This document shows, piece by piece, positions 8,560 to 16,890 of a DNA stretch of 64,000 bases. The position numbers and the translations under genes were made by a program. The DNA is taken from assembly GCA_963837165.1 (NCBI GenBank), contig CAWIMD010000009.1:62001-126000 (forward strand). The letters are read 5' to 3'. The stretch's first letter is position 1. Each line of letters starts with the position of its first letter. The DNA is from JAENWD01 sp963837165 (GTDB taxonomy: Bacteria; Acidobacteriota; Vicinamibacteria; Vicinamibacterales; JAENWD01). The notes beneath the pieces were generated by a model that did no database searches, was not told the origin of the DNA, and was given only the letters and a program-made list of their open reading frames with translations.

Positions 8560-9702
8560 ATGCGATTCCTCCCCCTGCTGCTCGCAAATCTCGGCCGGCG
8601 CAAGATTCGCACGGGCCTGACCATCGGCTCGTTCGCGGCGGCGATGTTCCTCTTCGGCGTGCTCGGCGCGATCCGCTACGGCTTCCGGCAGGGCATCGAC
8701 GTGGCGGGCGCCGACCGTCTGGTGGTGATCGGCCGCACCTCCATCATCCAGCCGCTCCCGCTGCCGTACTTCGAGCGCATCAAGCGGATCCCGGGCGTCA
8801 GAGACGTCGCACACTCGACCTGGTTCGGCGGCGTCTACCAGGATCCGAAGAACTTCTTCGCCCAGTTCGCGATCGTGCCGGACGACTGGATCCGCATGTA
8901 TCCCGAGTTCGTCGTCCCGCCCGACCAGTGGAAGGCCTTTCTCGCCGACCGCCAGGGCGCCGTCATCGGGCGCAAGCTCGCCGCCCGCTTCGGCTGGAAG
9001 ATCGGCGATCACGTGCCGCTCAAGGTGCCGGGGTACTTCGGCGGCGGCAGCTGGGACTTCAACATCCGCGCGATCTATCACGGCACGCGGCCGAACGACG
9101 ACGAGGCGCAGTTCTGGCTGCAGCACGACTACCTGTACGAGAAGGCGCCGGCCTACTGGAAGGGCATCGTCGGCTGGTACGTCGTGCGCGTGCGGAACCC
9201 TGCCGACGCGCTGCAGGTGGCCAGGCGGATCGACGCGGAGTTCGCCAACTCGGCGTCGGAGACGCGCACCCAGACCGAGTCCGCGTTCGCCGCGAGCTTC
9301 GTCCAGCAGATGGGGAACATCCAGTTCCTCATCAACGCCATTGGATCGATCGTGTTCTTCACGCTGCTCCTCGTGACGGGCAACACGATGGCGATCGCCG
9401 TGCGCGAGCGCACGAGCGAGCTCGCGGTCCTGAAGGTCCTGGGCTACACCAGCCGGTTCGTGCTCGGCCTCGTCCTCGCCGAGTCCATGGCCATTGCCGC
9501 CGTGGGCGGGGCGGCCGGGCTGTGGCTGGCTCGCGTCGTCACCGATCAGGACCTGACGCAGGGGCTCATCCTGCTGTACCTGCCGGTCGGGGCCCTGGCG
9601 CTCGGCGAGGTCATCGCGCTCCTCACCGGCCTGCTCGCCGGCCTGCTCCCGGCCCTGAGCGCCATGCGCCTGAACGTGGCGGCCGCCCTCAGGAGGGTCT
9701 GA
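8560..9702 (+). CDS. FtsX/MacB-type ABC transporter permease
   Basis: 380 residues with the standard layout: N-terminal membrane helix (TIGSFAAAMFLFGVLGAI), a ~220-residue periplasmic domain, then three helices near the C-terminus (IGSIVFFTLLLVTGNTMAIAVRERTSELAVLKVLGYTSR is the FtsX core, with the cytoplasmic coupling helix RERTSELAVLK). These proteins act with an ATPase (MacB/LolD-like) in mechanotransmission or export from the outer membrane side, not classical uptake. Its stop is followed after one base by the GTG of a second permease, so they form a heterodimer candidate. No ATPase gene is visible nearby. Confidence 0.88.
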   Translation: MRFLPLLLANLGRRKIRTGLTIGSFAAAMFLFGVLGAIRYGFRQGIDVAGADRLVVIGRTSIIQPLPLPYFERIKRIPGVRDVAHSTWFGGVYQDPKNFFAQFAIVPDDWIRMYPEFVVPPDQWKAFLADRQGAVIGRKLAARFGWKIGDHVPLKVPGYFGGGSWDFNIRAIYHGTRPNDDEAQFWLQHDYLYEKAPAYWKGIVGWYVVRVRNPADALQVARRIDAEFANSASETRTQTESAFAASFVQQMGNIQFLINAIGSIVFFTLLLVTGNTMAIAVRERTSELAVLKVLGYTSRFVLGLVLAESMAIAAVGGAAGLWLARVVTDQDLTQGLILLYLPVGALALGEVIALLTGLLAGLLPALSAMRLNVAAALRRV

Positions 9703-9703
9703 C

Positions 9704-10873
9704 GTGGCGATCCCGATTGCCTACAACCTGCGGAGCGTGCGCGAGCGGTGGACCTCGTCGGTGGTGGCCATCGTCGGCATTGCCGGCACGGTGGCGGTGT
9801 TCGTGGCCATGCTGGCGCTGGCGCGCGGGTTCCGCGCGACGCTCGTCTCATCGGGGCTGCCGGGCAACGCCATCGTGCAGCAGAGCGGGGCCGACGCGGA
9901 AATGACGAGCGCGCTGGAGATCGACGTCGTCCGGGCGATTGGCGACGCCCCCGAAGTGGCGCGCGACGGCGCGGACCCGCTCGTCACCGCAGAGGTCGTC
10001 GTGATCGCTGCCTTGCCGCTGCGCGTGCAGCATACCGACGCCAACGTGCAGATGCGGGGCATCTCGCCAGAGGTCCTCGCGGTCCGCAACAACGTGCACA
10101 TCGCCGAGGGGCGATTCCTGCGCACCGGGCTGTACGAGATCGTCGTGGGACGCCACGCGGCGAGCGCCTACGAGGGGCTGGACCTGGGCTCGACGGTCCG
10201 GATCGGCCCCGGATCGTGGAGGGTCGTGGGGGTCTTCGACGCGGGCGGGAGCGCCTTCGACTCGGAGATCTGGGCCGACGCCAACGTGCTGAACGCGAAC
10301 TACCAGCGGCCGTCCGGCATCTTCCAGTCGATCACCGCGCGCCTCCGATCGGCCGACCTCTTCGACTCGTTCAAGAACCGCCTGGAGCACGATCCTCGGC
10401 TCAAGGTACAGGTGCTCCGCGAGGCCGAGTACTACGAGAGCCAGTCGCGGACCGTCACGACGCTCATCACCGTGCTGGGAGGTCTGGTGGCCTCGGTGAT
10501 GGCGATCGGCGCCATCCTCGGCGCGCTGAACACGATGTACTCGGCCGTGGCCGAACGCTCCCGCGAGATCGCGGTGCTGCGCGCGATCGGCTTCCAGGGC
10601 CGCAGCGTCGTGCTGTCGTTCCTGCTGGAGTCGCTCTGGATTGCGCTGCTCGGCGGCGTGATCGGCTGCCTGGTGGTGCTTCCCGTGAACGGGATCACGA
10701 CGGGCACCATCAACTGGCAGACGTTCACGCACCTGTCGTTCGCGTTCCGGATCACGCCCGACCTGCTCGCTCTCGGGCTGGTGTTCGCCCTGCTGATGGG
10801 CGTCGTGGGCGGCCTGCCGCCGGCGATCCGCGCCGCCAGGGCAAACGTCTCGGCGACGCTCCGAGGAGCCTGA
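9704..10873 (+). CDS. FtsX/MacB-type ABC transporter permease, second subunit
   Basis: 389 residues, same topology as the preceding gene: one N-terminal helix, a long extracytoplasmic domain, then three C-terminal helices with the core AVAERSREIAVLRAIGFQGR. The start is GTG with AGGAGG (9691-9696) inside the end of the upstream gene, seven bases away, and the junction TGA-C-GTG implies translational coupling. The two proteins differ enough to be distinct subunits of one complex. The gene ends 3 bp before the convergent transaldolase stop, so no accessory ATPase or HlyD-type gene can follow here. Confidence 0.88.
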   Translation: MAIPIAYNLRSVRERWTSSVVAIVGIAGTVAVFVAMLALARGFRATLVSSGLPGNAIVQQSGADAEMTSALEIDVVRAIGDAPEVARDGADPLVTAEVVVIAALPLRVQHTDANVQMRGISPEVLAVRNNVHIAEGRFLRTGLYEIVVGRHAASAYEGLDLGSTVRIGPGSWRVVGVFDAGGSAFDSEIWADANVLNANYQRPSGIFQSITARLRSADLFDSFKNRLEHDPRLKVQVLREAEYYESQSRTVTTLITVLGGLVASVMAIGAILGALNTMYSAVAERSREIAVLRAIGFQGRSVVLSFLLESLWIALLGGVIGCLVVLPVNGITTGTINWQTFTHLSFAFRITPDLLALGLVFALLMGVVGGLPPAIRAARANVSATLRGA

Positions 10874-10876
10874 GGG

Positions 10877-11998
10877 TTACGCCGTGACCTCCGCCATCTT
10901 CCGCGCGAGCGCGGCCATGAGCGCGTCGAAGGGCTTGTCGAACTTCGCGACGCCCTCGTCTTCGAGCTGCTGGGTGACCTGGTCGATGTCGATGCCCACC
11001 TCGGCAAGTCCGGCGAGCACCCGGCGCGCGTGATCCACGTCCTCCTCGAGGCGCGCGGCCGGCCGGCCGTGGTCGCGGTAGGCATCCACCGTCTCGGGCG
11101 GCATCGTGTTGATCGTGTTCGGGCCGATGAGCGGCTCGACGTACTTGACGTCACTGTAGGCGGGGTTCTTGGTGCCCGTGCTCGCCCACAGCAGCCGCTG
11201 CGGGCGCGCGCCACCGGCGGCGAGGGCCGCGAACCGGGCGCGCTCGAAGAGATCCTTGTACATCTGGTAGGCCACCTTCGCGCTGGCGATGGCGACCTCG
11301 CCGGTGAGCCCCGCCGCGGGTTCTGCCCGGGTCCCTCCGTCCTTGGCCAGCCGCTCGAGCTGCGGGTCCACGAGCACGTCGATACGGCTCAGGAAGAAGC
11401 TGGCCACGGACGCCACGCGGTCGATCGGCTCCCCGCGCGCGGCGCGTGACTCGAGGCCGCGAATGTACGCCTCGGCGATCTCCTGATAGCGCGGCAGGCC
11501 GAACAGGAGCGTCACGTTGACGTTGATGCCCTCGTCGATCAGCTGCTGAATGGCCGGCACCCCGGCGCGCGTGCCAGGGATCTTGATGAAAGCGTTCGGC
11601 CGGTTCACCAGGCGCCAGAGCTCCCGTGCGCTGGCGATGCTGCCTGCCGTGTCGTGCGCGAGGCGGGGCGAGACCTCCAGGCTGACGAAGCCGTCGGCGC
11701 CGTCCATCTCGTCGTACACGGGCCGGAACACGTCGGCCGCGTCCTGGACGTCCTCGACGGCGAGCGACTGGTAGATGTCGTCGGGCGTGTGCAGCTTCCG
11801 GGCGAGCATCCGGATCGCCTCGTCGTAGTCGCCGGTCCCCGCGATGGCCTTCTCGAAGATGGCGGGGTTCGAGGTCACGCCGCGCAGGCCGTCCTCGTGC
11901 ACGAGCCGGGCGAGCCCGCCGCCCGTCACGAAACTGCGCTGGATGAAATCAAGCCAGACGGACTGCCCGTAGTTCGTCAGCTGCCGCAGTGGATTCAT
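10877..11998 (-). CDS. tal: Transaldolase, long (actinobacterial-type) form
   Basis: 373 residues, matching the long transaldolase subfamily found alone in actinobacteria and fused to glucose-6-phosphate isomerase elsewhere. It starts MNPLRQLTNYGQSVWLDFIQR and has the DGLRGVTSNPAIFEKAI block. The Schiff-base lysine is K139 in FIKIPGT. It transfers dihydroxyacetone from sedoheptulose-7-phosphate to glyceraldehyde-3-phosphate in the non-oxidative pentose phosphate pathway. No other pentose-phosphate genes are visible around it, so it stands alone between the permease pair and the CHT1-like transporter. Confidence 0.95.
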   Translation of the reverse strand: MNPLRQLTNYGQSVWLDFIQRSFVTGGGLARLVHEDGLRGVTSNPAIFEKAIAGTGDYDEAIRMLARKLHTPDDIYQSLAVEDVQDAADVFRPVYDEMDGADGFVSLEVSPRLAHDTAGSIASARELWRLVNRPNAFIKIPGTRAGVPAIQQLIDEGINVNVTLLFGLPRYQEIAEAYIRGLESRAARGEPIDRVASVASFFLSRIDVLVDPQLERLAKDGGTRAEPAAGLTGEVAIASAKVAYQMYKDLFERARFAALAAGGARPQRLLWASTGTKNPAYSDVKYVEPLIGPNTINTMPPETVDAYRDHGRPAARLEEDVDHARRVLAGLAEVGIDIDQVTQQLEDEGVAKFDKPFDALMAALARKMAEVTA

Positions 11999-12061
11999 TG
12001 GTCAACCTCTCCCACCTCTGATTCTCTGCCGTCCCGCCCGTTCCCGCAAGGTCAGCCGAGG

Positions 12062-13624
12062 TCATTCGGCGAGACCCACGGGCGGGCACCGGGAGGCGGT
12101 GGCGCGCGAGACCGCCCACATGGTCACCAGGCCCGCCAGCATGGCGCACGTCTTCACGGGCAGCAGCGGCGCTCCCGCAGCGTCGGCCGGGAGGATCACG
12201 AGGGCGGGAAGGCCCAGGAGCGGCTCGCCAATCGCGATCCGGAGGGAGAACGAGACGGCCATTCCGGCGTAGGCGCCCCACCGGTTGGCGCGGGCGTCCC
12301 AGAGGGCGAGCACCAGCTGCGGAAACAGCACGCAGTAGACCAGGTCGCTGCAGAGCACCCACAGCGTGTAGATGCTGGTCACGCGAAGCGCCATCAGCGT
12401 CGCGGCGACCCCCACGACGACGACCATGCGCTTCACGATGCGGGTGAGCTGCGGCGAGGTCGCGTCCGGCCGCACCAGGGGCCGATAGACGTTCCAGGCC
12501 GCCATGGAGGAAGCCGAGAGGATCGAGGAGTCCACCGACGACATCACCGCCGCGGCCACGGCGCCCAGGCCGAGCGCGCCGACGGCGGGCGGCGTGAGGT
12601 AGCGCAGAACGTACGGCAGCACGAGCGCGGCCTCCGGTGCGGGCACGCCGGCGGCTGTCCAATCGGCGCCGCACGCGAGGATCCCGATGAGCGCCGGGGG
12701 GACCGCGGCCGCCAGACACATCACGCCGGCCACGATGGAGAGCCGGCGTGCGGTGCGCTCGTCGCGCGCGGCCAGCACGCGCTGGAAGTACACGTGCCAT
12801 GGGATGCCGCCGAAGACGAGCAGCAGTGCCGAGTCGGTCCATGCCCACCAGTTCACCGGGCCGGCCGCCGCGGAGGTCCTGGCCTGGTACGCCTGCCACG
12901 CGTGCGAGAAGCCGCCGGTCGCGGAGGCCACGAAGGGCACGACGAGCGCGAGGCCGCCGACCAGCACCACGAGTTGCGCCACGTCGGTGATCGCGACGGC
13001 CCACAGGCCGCCGCTGACGGTGTACAGGATGACCACGGCCGCCGAGAGCAGGATCGAGCGCGTGACGTCGAGGTCGAGGACCAGGCCGAACGTCGTGCCG
13101 AGGGCGGTCAGGATCGCGGCGGTCCAGAACACCTCGCCGGTCAGCGCGGGCAGGTAGAGCAGCGCCGCCGCGCGGCGGCCGAACCGGCGCTCGAAGGGGT
13201 CGAGCAGGGTCGTGAACCCATGGCGCCGCATGATCGGCGCGAAGAACAGCCCGCCAATCACAAGGCTCAGGGCATACCCCCACGGCGCCTGCACGTGGAA
13301 GAGGCCGGCGCCGTAGGTCTGCTCGGCCGTTCCGTTGACGTATCCGCCGTCCACCCACGTCGCGGTCATGGTGAAGACGCCGACGCCCAGCCCGAGGCGG
13401 CGCCCGGCGAGCACCATGTCGCGGAAGCTGCCGCTCTCCGCGCGCGTGGAGGCCCAGCTGCCCAGCCCGTACGTGAGCCCGTAGAGGGCCGCCATCGCGC
13501 CGAGCGCGCCCCAGTGCGGTGCCGGCGCCCAGACGCCGAGGCCGAGCGTCCCCAGGGCAATCAGCGCGATGCCGACGGCGCCCGGCAGCCGGCGCACGCC
13601 CGGGACAGGGGGAGCGGAGGTCAT
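12062..13624 (-). CDS. Sodium:solute symporter resembling the choline transporter CHT1 (SLC5A7)
   Basis: 520 residues from ATG at 13624; the longer open frame would overlap the divergent OPT gene. About 13 hydrophobic segments, the SSS/LeuT-like layout. The motifs are unusually close to those I recall for animal CHT1: FTMTATWVDGGYVNGTAE in TM2, LDPFERRFGRR, PALTGEVFWTAAILTALG, LVFGGIPWHVYFQRVLA and GLGAVAAAVMSSVDSSILSASS. In that family the last motif helps form the sodium site. High-affinity choline or a related quaternary amine is therefore the best guess, by family only. It is divergent from the OPT transporter with about 50 bp between the likely starts. Confidence 0.82.
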   Translation of the reverse strand: MTSAPPVPGVRRLPGAVGIALIALGTLGLGVWAPAPHWGALGAMAALYGLTYGLGSWASTRAESGSFRDMVLAGRRLGLGVGVFTMTATWVDGGYVNGTAEQTYGAGLFHVQAPWGYALSLVIGGLFFAPIMRRHGFTTLLDPFERRFGRRAAALLYLPALTGEVFWTAAILTALGTTFGLVLDLDVTRSILLSAAVVILYTVSGGLWAVAITDVAQLVVLVGGLALVVPFVASATGGFSHAWQAYQARTSAAAGPVNWWAWTDSALLLVFGGIPWHVYFQRVLAARDERTARRLSIVAGVMCLAAAVPPALIGILACGADWTAAGVPAPEAALVLPYVLRYLTPPAVGALGLGAVAAAVMSSVDSSILSASSMAAWNVYRPLVRPDATSPQLTRIVKRMVVVVGVAATLMALRVTSIYTLWVLCSDLVYCVLFPQLVLALWDARANRWGAYAGMAVSFSLRIAIGEPLLGLPALVILPADAAGAPLLPVKTCAMLAGLVTMWAVSRATASRCPPVGLAE

Positions 13625-13674
13625 GGGCGAGGCATCATCGCACAGGGTTCTGAGGTATGGTGTCCTCTCTCCCC

Positions 13675-15426
13675 ATGCCACCGACGAAACCACCCGGCAT
13701 TCACGAGTTCTCGGGGCGTTCGATTGCCGTCGGCCTGCTCGTGGCCCTCGTCATCGGTGCCTCGTATCCCTACGTCGTCCTCAAGTTCGGTTTCGGGCCG
13801 AACATCTCGGTCGTGTCCGCCTTCTTCGGCTTCCTGGCGCTCGGCCTCTTCTCGCGCACCTACAACCGGTGGGAGAACAACATCGTGCAGACGGCCGGGA
13901 CGACGGCCGGGCAGATCGCGTTCCTCTGCTGGCTGCTGGCGGCGTTCGACATGCTGGCCGCCGAGCCCGGCAGCGGCTTCGACGTGCACCTGACCCGCCT
14001 GCAGACGTTCATCTGGCTGTCCGCGTCGGGCCTGCTCGGCGTGTTCCTCGCCGTCCCGCTGCGACGCCACTTCATCGAAGACGAGCAACTCCCGTTCCCC
14101 GACGGCATTGCCGCGGCCGAGACACTCATCATGCTCGACTCGCGCGGGCCCGAGGCCCGGCGGTCGGCGTTCGCCATGGTCGGCGCGCTCGTGCTGTCGG
14201 GCCTGGTGTTCCTCGCCACGCAGCTCAAGTGGCTGATCGACACGGTGGCCGTCACGGTCAACCGGTTCTCGGCGACCACGGGCATCGGCTTCGGCGTCTC
14301 GCTGCTCAACGTCGGCACCGGCATCATCATCGGCCTGCGGATCTCGGCGAGCATGCTGCTCGGCGGCCTCATCGCCTGGGTGGTGGCGCCGGTCTGGCTC
14401 GACGCCCACGGCTATCTCGCGCCCGGCGCGCGCAAGGTGGACATCCTGCTCCTGGTGATGTGGCCGGCCGTCGGCATCCTGGTGGCCGGCGGCATGTCGG
14501 CCCTCCTGCTCCGCTGGCGCGTGCTGCTGAAGACGTTCAGCAGCCTCGCCGGCGCCGGCGGCATGTCGGGCGACCTCTCGCTCCGCACCGTCGCCATCGG
14601 CAGCGCGCTCTCGACGCTGCTCCTGGTGGCGGTGCAGTCGGTCTTCTTCCGGACGCCCGTCTGGCACTCGGTCGTCGCCATCGCGCTCTCGGTGCCGCTG
14701 GCCCTGGTCGCGCTGCGCGTCCTGGGCGAGACCAACTGGGGGCCCATCTCGACGATGACGAACCTGATGCAGGCATTCTTCGGCGCGATTGCGCCGGGAG
14801 ACCTGCGCGCCAGCATGGTCTCGAGCGGCATCACCGGGGCGGTTGCCGCCGAGTCCGAAGGGCTGATGCAGGACTACAAGGTGGGCTTCCTGATCGGGTC
14901 CACGCCGCGCATCCTGACCTACATGCAGCTGCTGGCCGTGCCGGTCGGTGCGCTGGCGCTCGCCTTCATGTATCCCATGCTGCGCGACACCTACGGCATC
15001 GTCGGCGACCACGCGCAGCTGACGAGCCCCACGTCGCAGCGCTGGGTGGGGTTCGCCAAGGTGATGACGAACCAGCTCGGGGGCCCCGGCGGGGCCTTTG
15101 CCGCCGCGAGGACCTTCGCCTGGATGAAGAGCTCCTTCGTCGTCGGCGCCGCGATTGGCGTCGTGCTGACCCTGCTCGAACAGCGTCCGGCCTGGCGGCC
15201 GTGGATACCCTCGCCGACGGGCATCGGGATCGCGATGCTGATCCCGTTCACCGCCGTGACCACGATCTTCCTGGGTGCGGCCGGCGACTGGACCTGGGAC
15301 CGGCTGCACCCGGCGAGCCACGAGCGCTACTCCATCCCGGTGGCCTCGGGCGTGATCGCCGGCGAGGCGCTGGTCGCCGTCGTGATCCCGCTGCTCGTCA
15401 CCGTCGGCCTGATGGCGCCGCCGTAG
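13675..15426 (+). CDS. OPT-family oligopeptide/metal-chelate transporter
   Basis: 583 residues from ATG at 13675 (MPPTKPPGIHEFS); an in-frame ATG at 13657 is possible, but neither has a well-spaced ribosome site (GAGG at 13652-13655). The protein is almost wholly hydrophobic with about 14-16 segments. Motifs typical of the bacterial OPT branch are NRWENNIVQTAGTTAGQIAF, LPFPDGIAAAETL, GETNWGPISTMTNLMQ and LMQDYKVGFLIG. OPT proteins take up small peptides, glutathione or iron-siderophore complexes by proton symport. It is divergent from the CHT1-like symporter, sharing a very short promoter region. Confidence 0.9.
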   Translation: MPPTKPPGIHEFSGRSIAVGLLVALVIGASYPYVVLKFGFGPNISVVSAFFGFLALGLFSRTYNRWENNIVQTAGTTAGQIAFLCWLLAAFDMLAAEPGSGFDVHLTRLQTFIWLSASGLLGVFLAVPLRRHFIEDEQLPFPDGIAAAETLIMLDSRGPEARRSAFAMVGALVLSGLVFLATQLKWLIDTVAVTVNRFSATTGIGFGVSLLNVGTGIIIGLRISASMLLGGLIAWVVAPVWLDAHGYLAPGARKVDILLLVMWPAVGILVAGGMSALLLRWRVLLKTFSSLAGAGGMSGDLSLRTVAIGSALSTLLLVAVQSVFFRTPVWHSVVAIALSVPLALVALRVLGETNWGPISTMTNLMQAFFGAIAPGDLRASMVSSGITGAVAAESEGLMQDYKVGFLIGSTPRILTYMQLLAVPVGALALAFMYPMLRDTYGIVGDHAQLTSPTSQRWVGFAKVMTNQLGGPGGAFAAARTFAWMKSSFVVGAAIGVVLTLLEQRPAWRPWIPSPTGIGIAMLIPFTAVTTIFLGAAGDWTWDRLHPASHERYSIPVASGVIAGEALVAVVIPLLVTVGLMAPP

Positions 15427-15434
15427 AGGCGTTT

Positions 15435-15757
15435 GCAGAGCGTGCGGAGGTCGCGGAGCAGGCCCATCGCGGAGATCGCAAAAGGGCAGAGGATCGCAGA
15501 GACAAGCGCCGGCGACCGCGAGACCGGCGCCGGCCGCAATGCGGCCGGCGGTGCGGGGAGCAGGGCCGGGAGGATGAGAGGGCCTGGTGGTTTCGTGCCC
15601 TCTCATCCTCCCGGCCCTGCTTCCCGCACCATCGCGGCTCTGCCGCGACGCCGGTCTTGCGCTCCGGCGCCGCGCCGTTCGCCTCCGCGTGTCTCTGCTC
15701 CCTTGCGGTCTCTGCGATTCCGCCTGCTCGGCGTGCTCGGCTTCCTCTGGCGCGCGT
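15435..15757. repeat. Palindromic MITE-like repeat, copy A
   Basis: A ~323 bp element nearly repeated at 16440-16757. Its centre is a hairpin with 34-nt arms (15550-15583 and 15597-15630), one mismatch and a 13-nt loop. Outside this core the two halves are still imperfect inverted copies of each other: both ends carry a GAGCAGGC...GCAGAGA-type segment in opposite orientation. It fills the 348 bp gap between the OPT gene and the gene at 15775. No coding potential with a family match is seen in it. Confidence 0.8.
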
Positions 15758-15774
15758 CCCCAAAGCGAAGGCGC

Positions 15775-16413
15775 TCAGAACGTGGGCGGCGGGCGGCTCA
15801 GGGCGTCGCCGTACGCCGCCAGCAGCTGCTCGGCCAGCGACTGGAAGGTCTCGAGCTCGGAGTGCAGGGGCCTGACAATCTCGGTTGGACGAGGCGCCGC
15901 GGCAAACGCGGCCGCCGCGGCCCTGGTCCGCTGCAGCATGTCCAGCTGCGTCGTCTTGTAGAGTGCCTGGGTCTCGTAGACGCGGGCGATTCCGACGACC
16001 CAGGCAAACGGCAGGAGCTGCGCGGCCTGCGTCGAGCGTGCGGTCTCCCACGCTGCGTCGGAGAGCTGGGCGGCATGGAATCCGAGCGACACGCTCGCGC
16101 CCGTCGTGTCCGGATTGGTGGAAAAGCGATCGAGCGTCTGCTGAAGCGAGGCGAGCTGCTGCGCGTTCGCCTCGAACGTGCCGCGCAACTCGTCCCGGTT
16201 GGCCCGGAGCTCGGACAGGATGCCCTGCCGGGCGCGTTCGGCCAGCTCGCGCTTGGCTCTCGCGTCGCGCCACTCGTCCACTGCAAACGCCAGCAGCACG
16301 GCCAGCAGAACCGAGCCGGCCTCGATCAGGATCTCGGGCAGCCGCTCGCGGAGGCGGTCCCGATGCCGTGTACCCGCGCCATGCGCCGCAGAGGCCGGCG
16401 TTCCTGTCTGCAT
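15775..16413 (-). CDS. Membrane-anchored protein of unknown function
   Basis: 212 residues from ATG at 16413; upstream in-frame sequence belongs to the flanking repeat. A single hydrophobic helix (about residues 27-45, LIEAGSVLLAVLLAFAVDEW) is followed by a basic, helical segment (RDARAKRELAERARQGILSE) and a long helix-rich soluble part with Leu/Gln heptads, consistent with a short coiled coil. I recognise the 'IEAGSVLLAVLLAFAVDEWRD' type of anchor from uncharacterised acidobacterial and proteobacterial proteins, but no function is known to me. It sits alone between two direct copies of a palindromic repeat, which is its most notable property. Confidence 0.75.
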   Translation of the reverse strand: MQTGTPASAAHGAGTRHRDRLRERLPEILIEAGSVLLAVLLAFAVDEWRDARAKRELAERARQGILSELRANRDELRGTFEANAQQLASLQQTLDRFSTNPDTTGASVSLGFHAAQLSDAAWETARSTQAAQLLPFAWVVGIARVYETQALYKTTQLDMLQRTRAAAAAFAAAPRPTEIVRPLHSELETFQSLAEQLLAAYGDALSRPPPTF

Positions 16414-16439
16414 CCGACGGATTCTACGCTGGCGCCCCT

Positions 16440-16757
16440 GCAGAGCGTGCGGAGATCGCGGAGCAGGCCCATCGCGGAGATCGCAAAAGGGCAGAGGGCT
16501 GCAGAGACGGGCGCCGGCGTTCGCTAGACCGGTGCCGGCCGCAGGGCGGCCGGTAGTGCGTGGAGCAGGGCCGGGGAATGAGAGGGCCTGTTCCGGGCGC
16601 CGCCCTCTCATTCCCCGGCCCTGCTCCACGCACCATCGCGGCTTCGCCGCGACACCGGTCTCGCGCTGCGGCGCCGCGCCGTTCGCCTCCCGTGCCTCTG
16701 CTCCCTTGCGGTCTCTGCGACTTATGCCTGCTCGGCGCCCTCGGCTTTCTCCGCGCG
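16440..16757. repeat. Palindromic MITE-like repeat, copy B
   Basis: Second copy (~318 bp), same orientation as copy A. The core hairpin has perfect 32-nt arms (16556-16587 and 16602-16633) and a 14-nt loop. Compared with copy A the arms differ at several places in a compensating manner: for example a T:A pair here is a G:C pair in A, and GGAAT/ATTCC here is GAGGAT/ATCCTC there. Rest of the gap (16758-16890) shows nothing beyond GGAGG at 16881-16886 serving the M16 gene. Confidence 0.8.
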
Positions 16758-16890
16758 TTCGGCGGGGACGAACGGTGGGACGGGCCGCGGCCGCCGAGCT
16801 GGTGATGAGCGCGTGACGGCCGCTCGGTGATACGCTCCCAGAAGGCGGACCGCCCGGCTCGGTCTCGGCCCGCCGCTTCCTGGAGGATCC

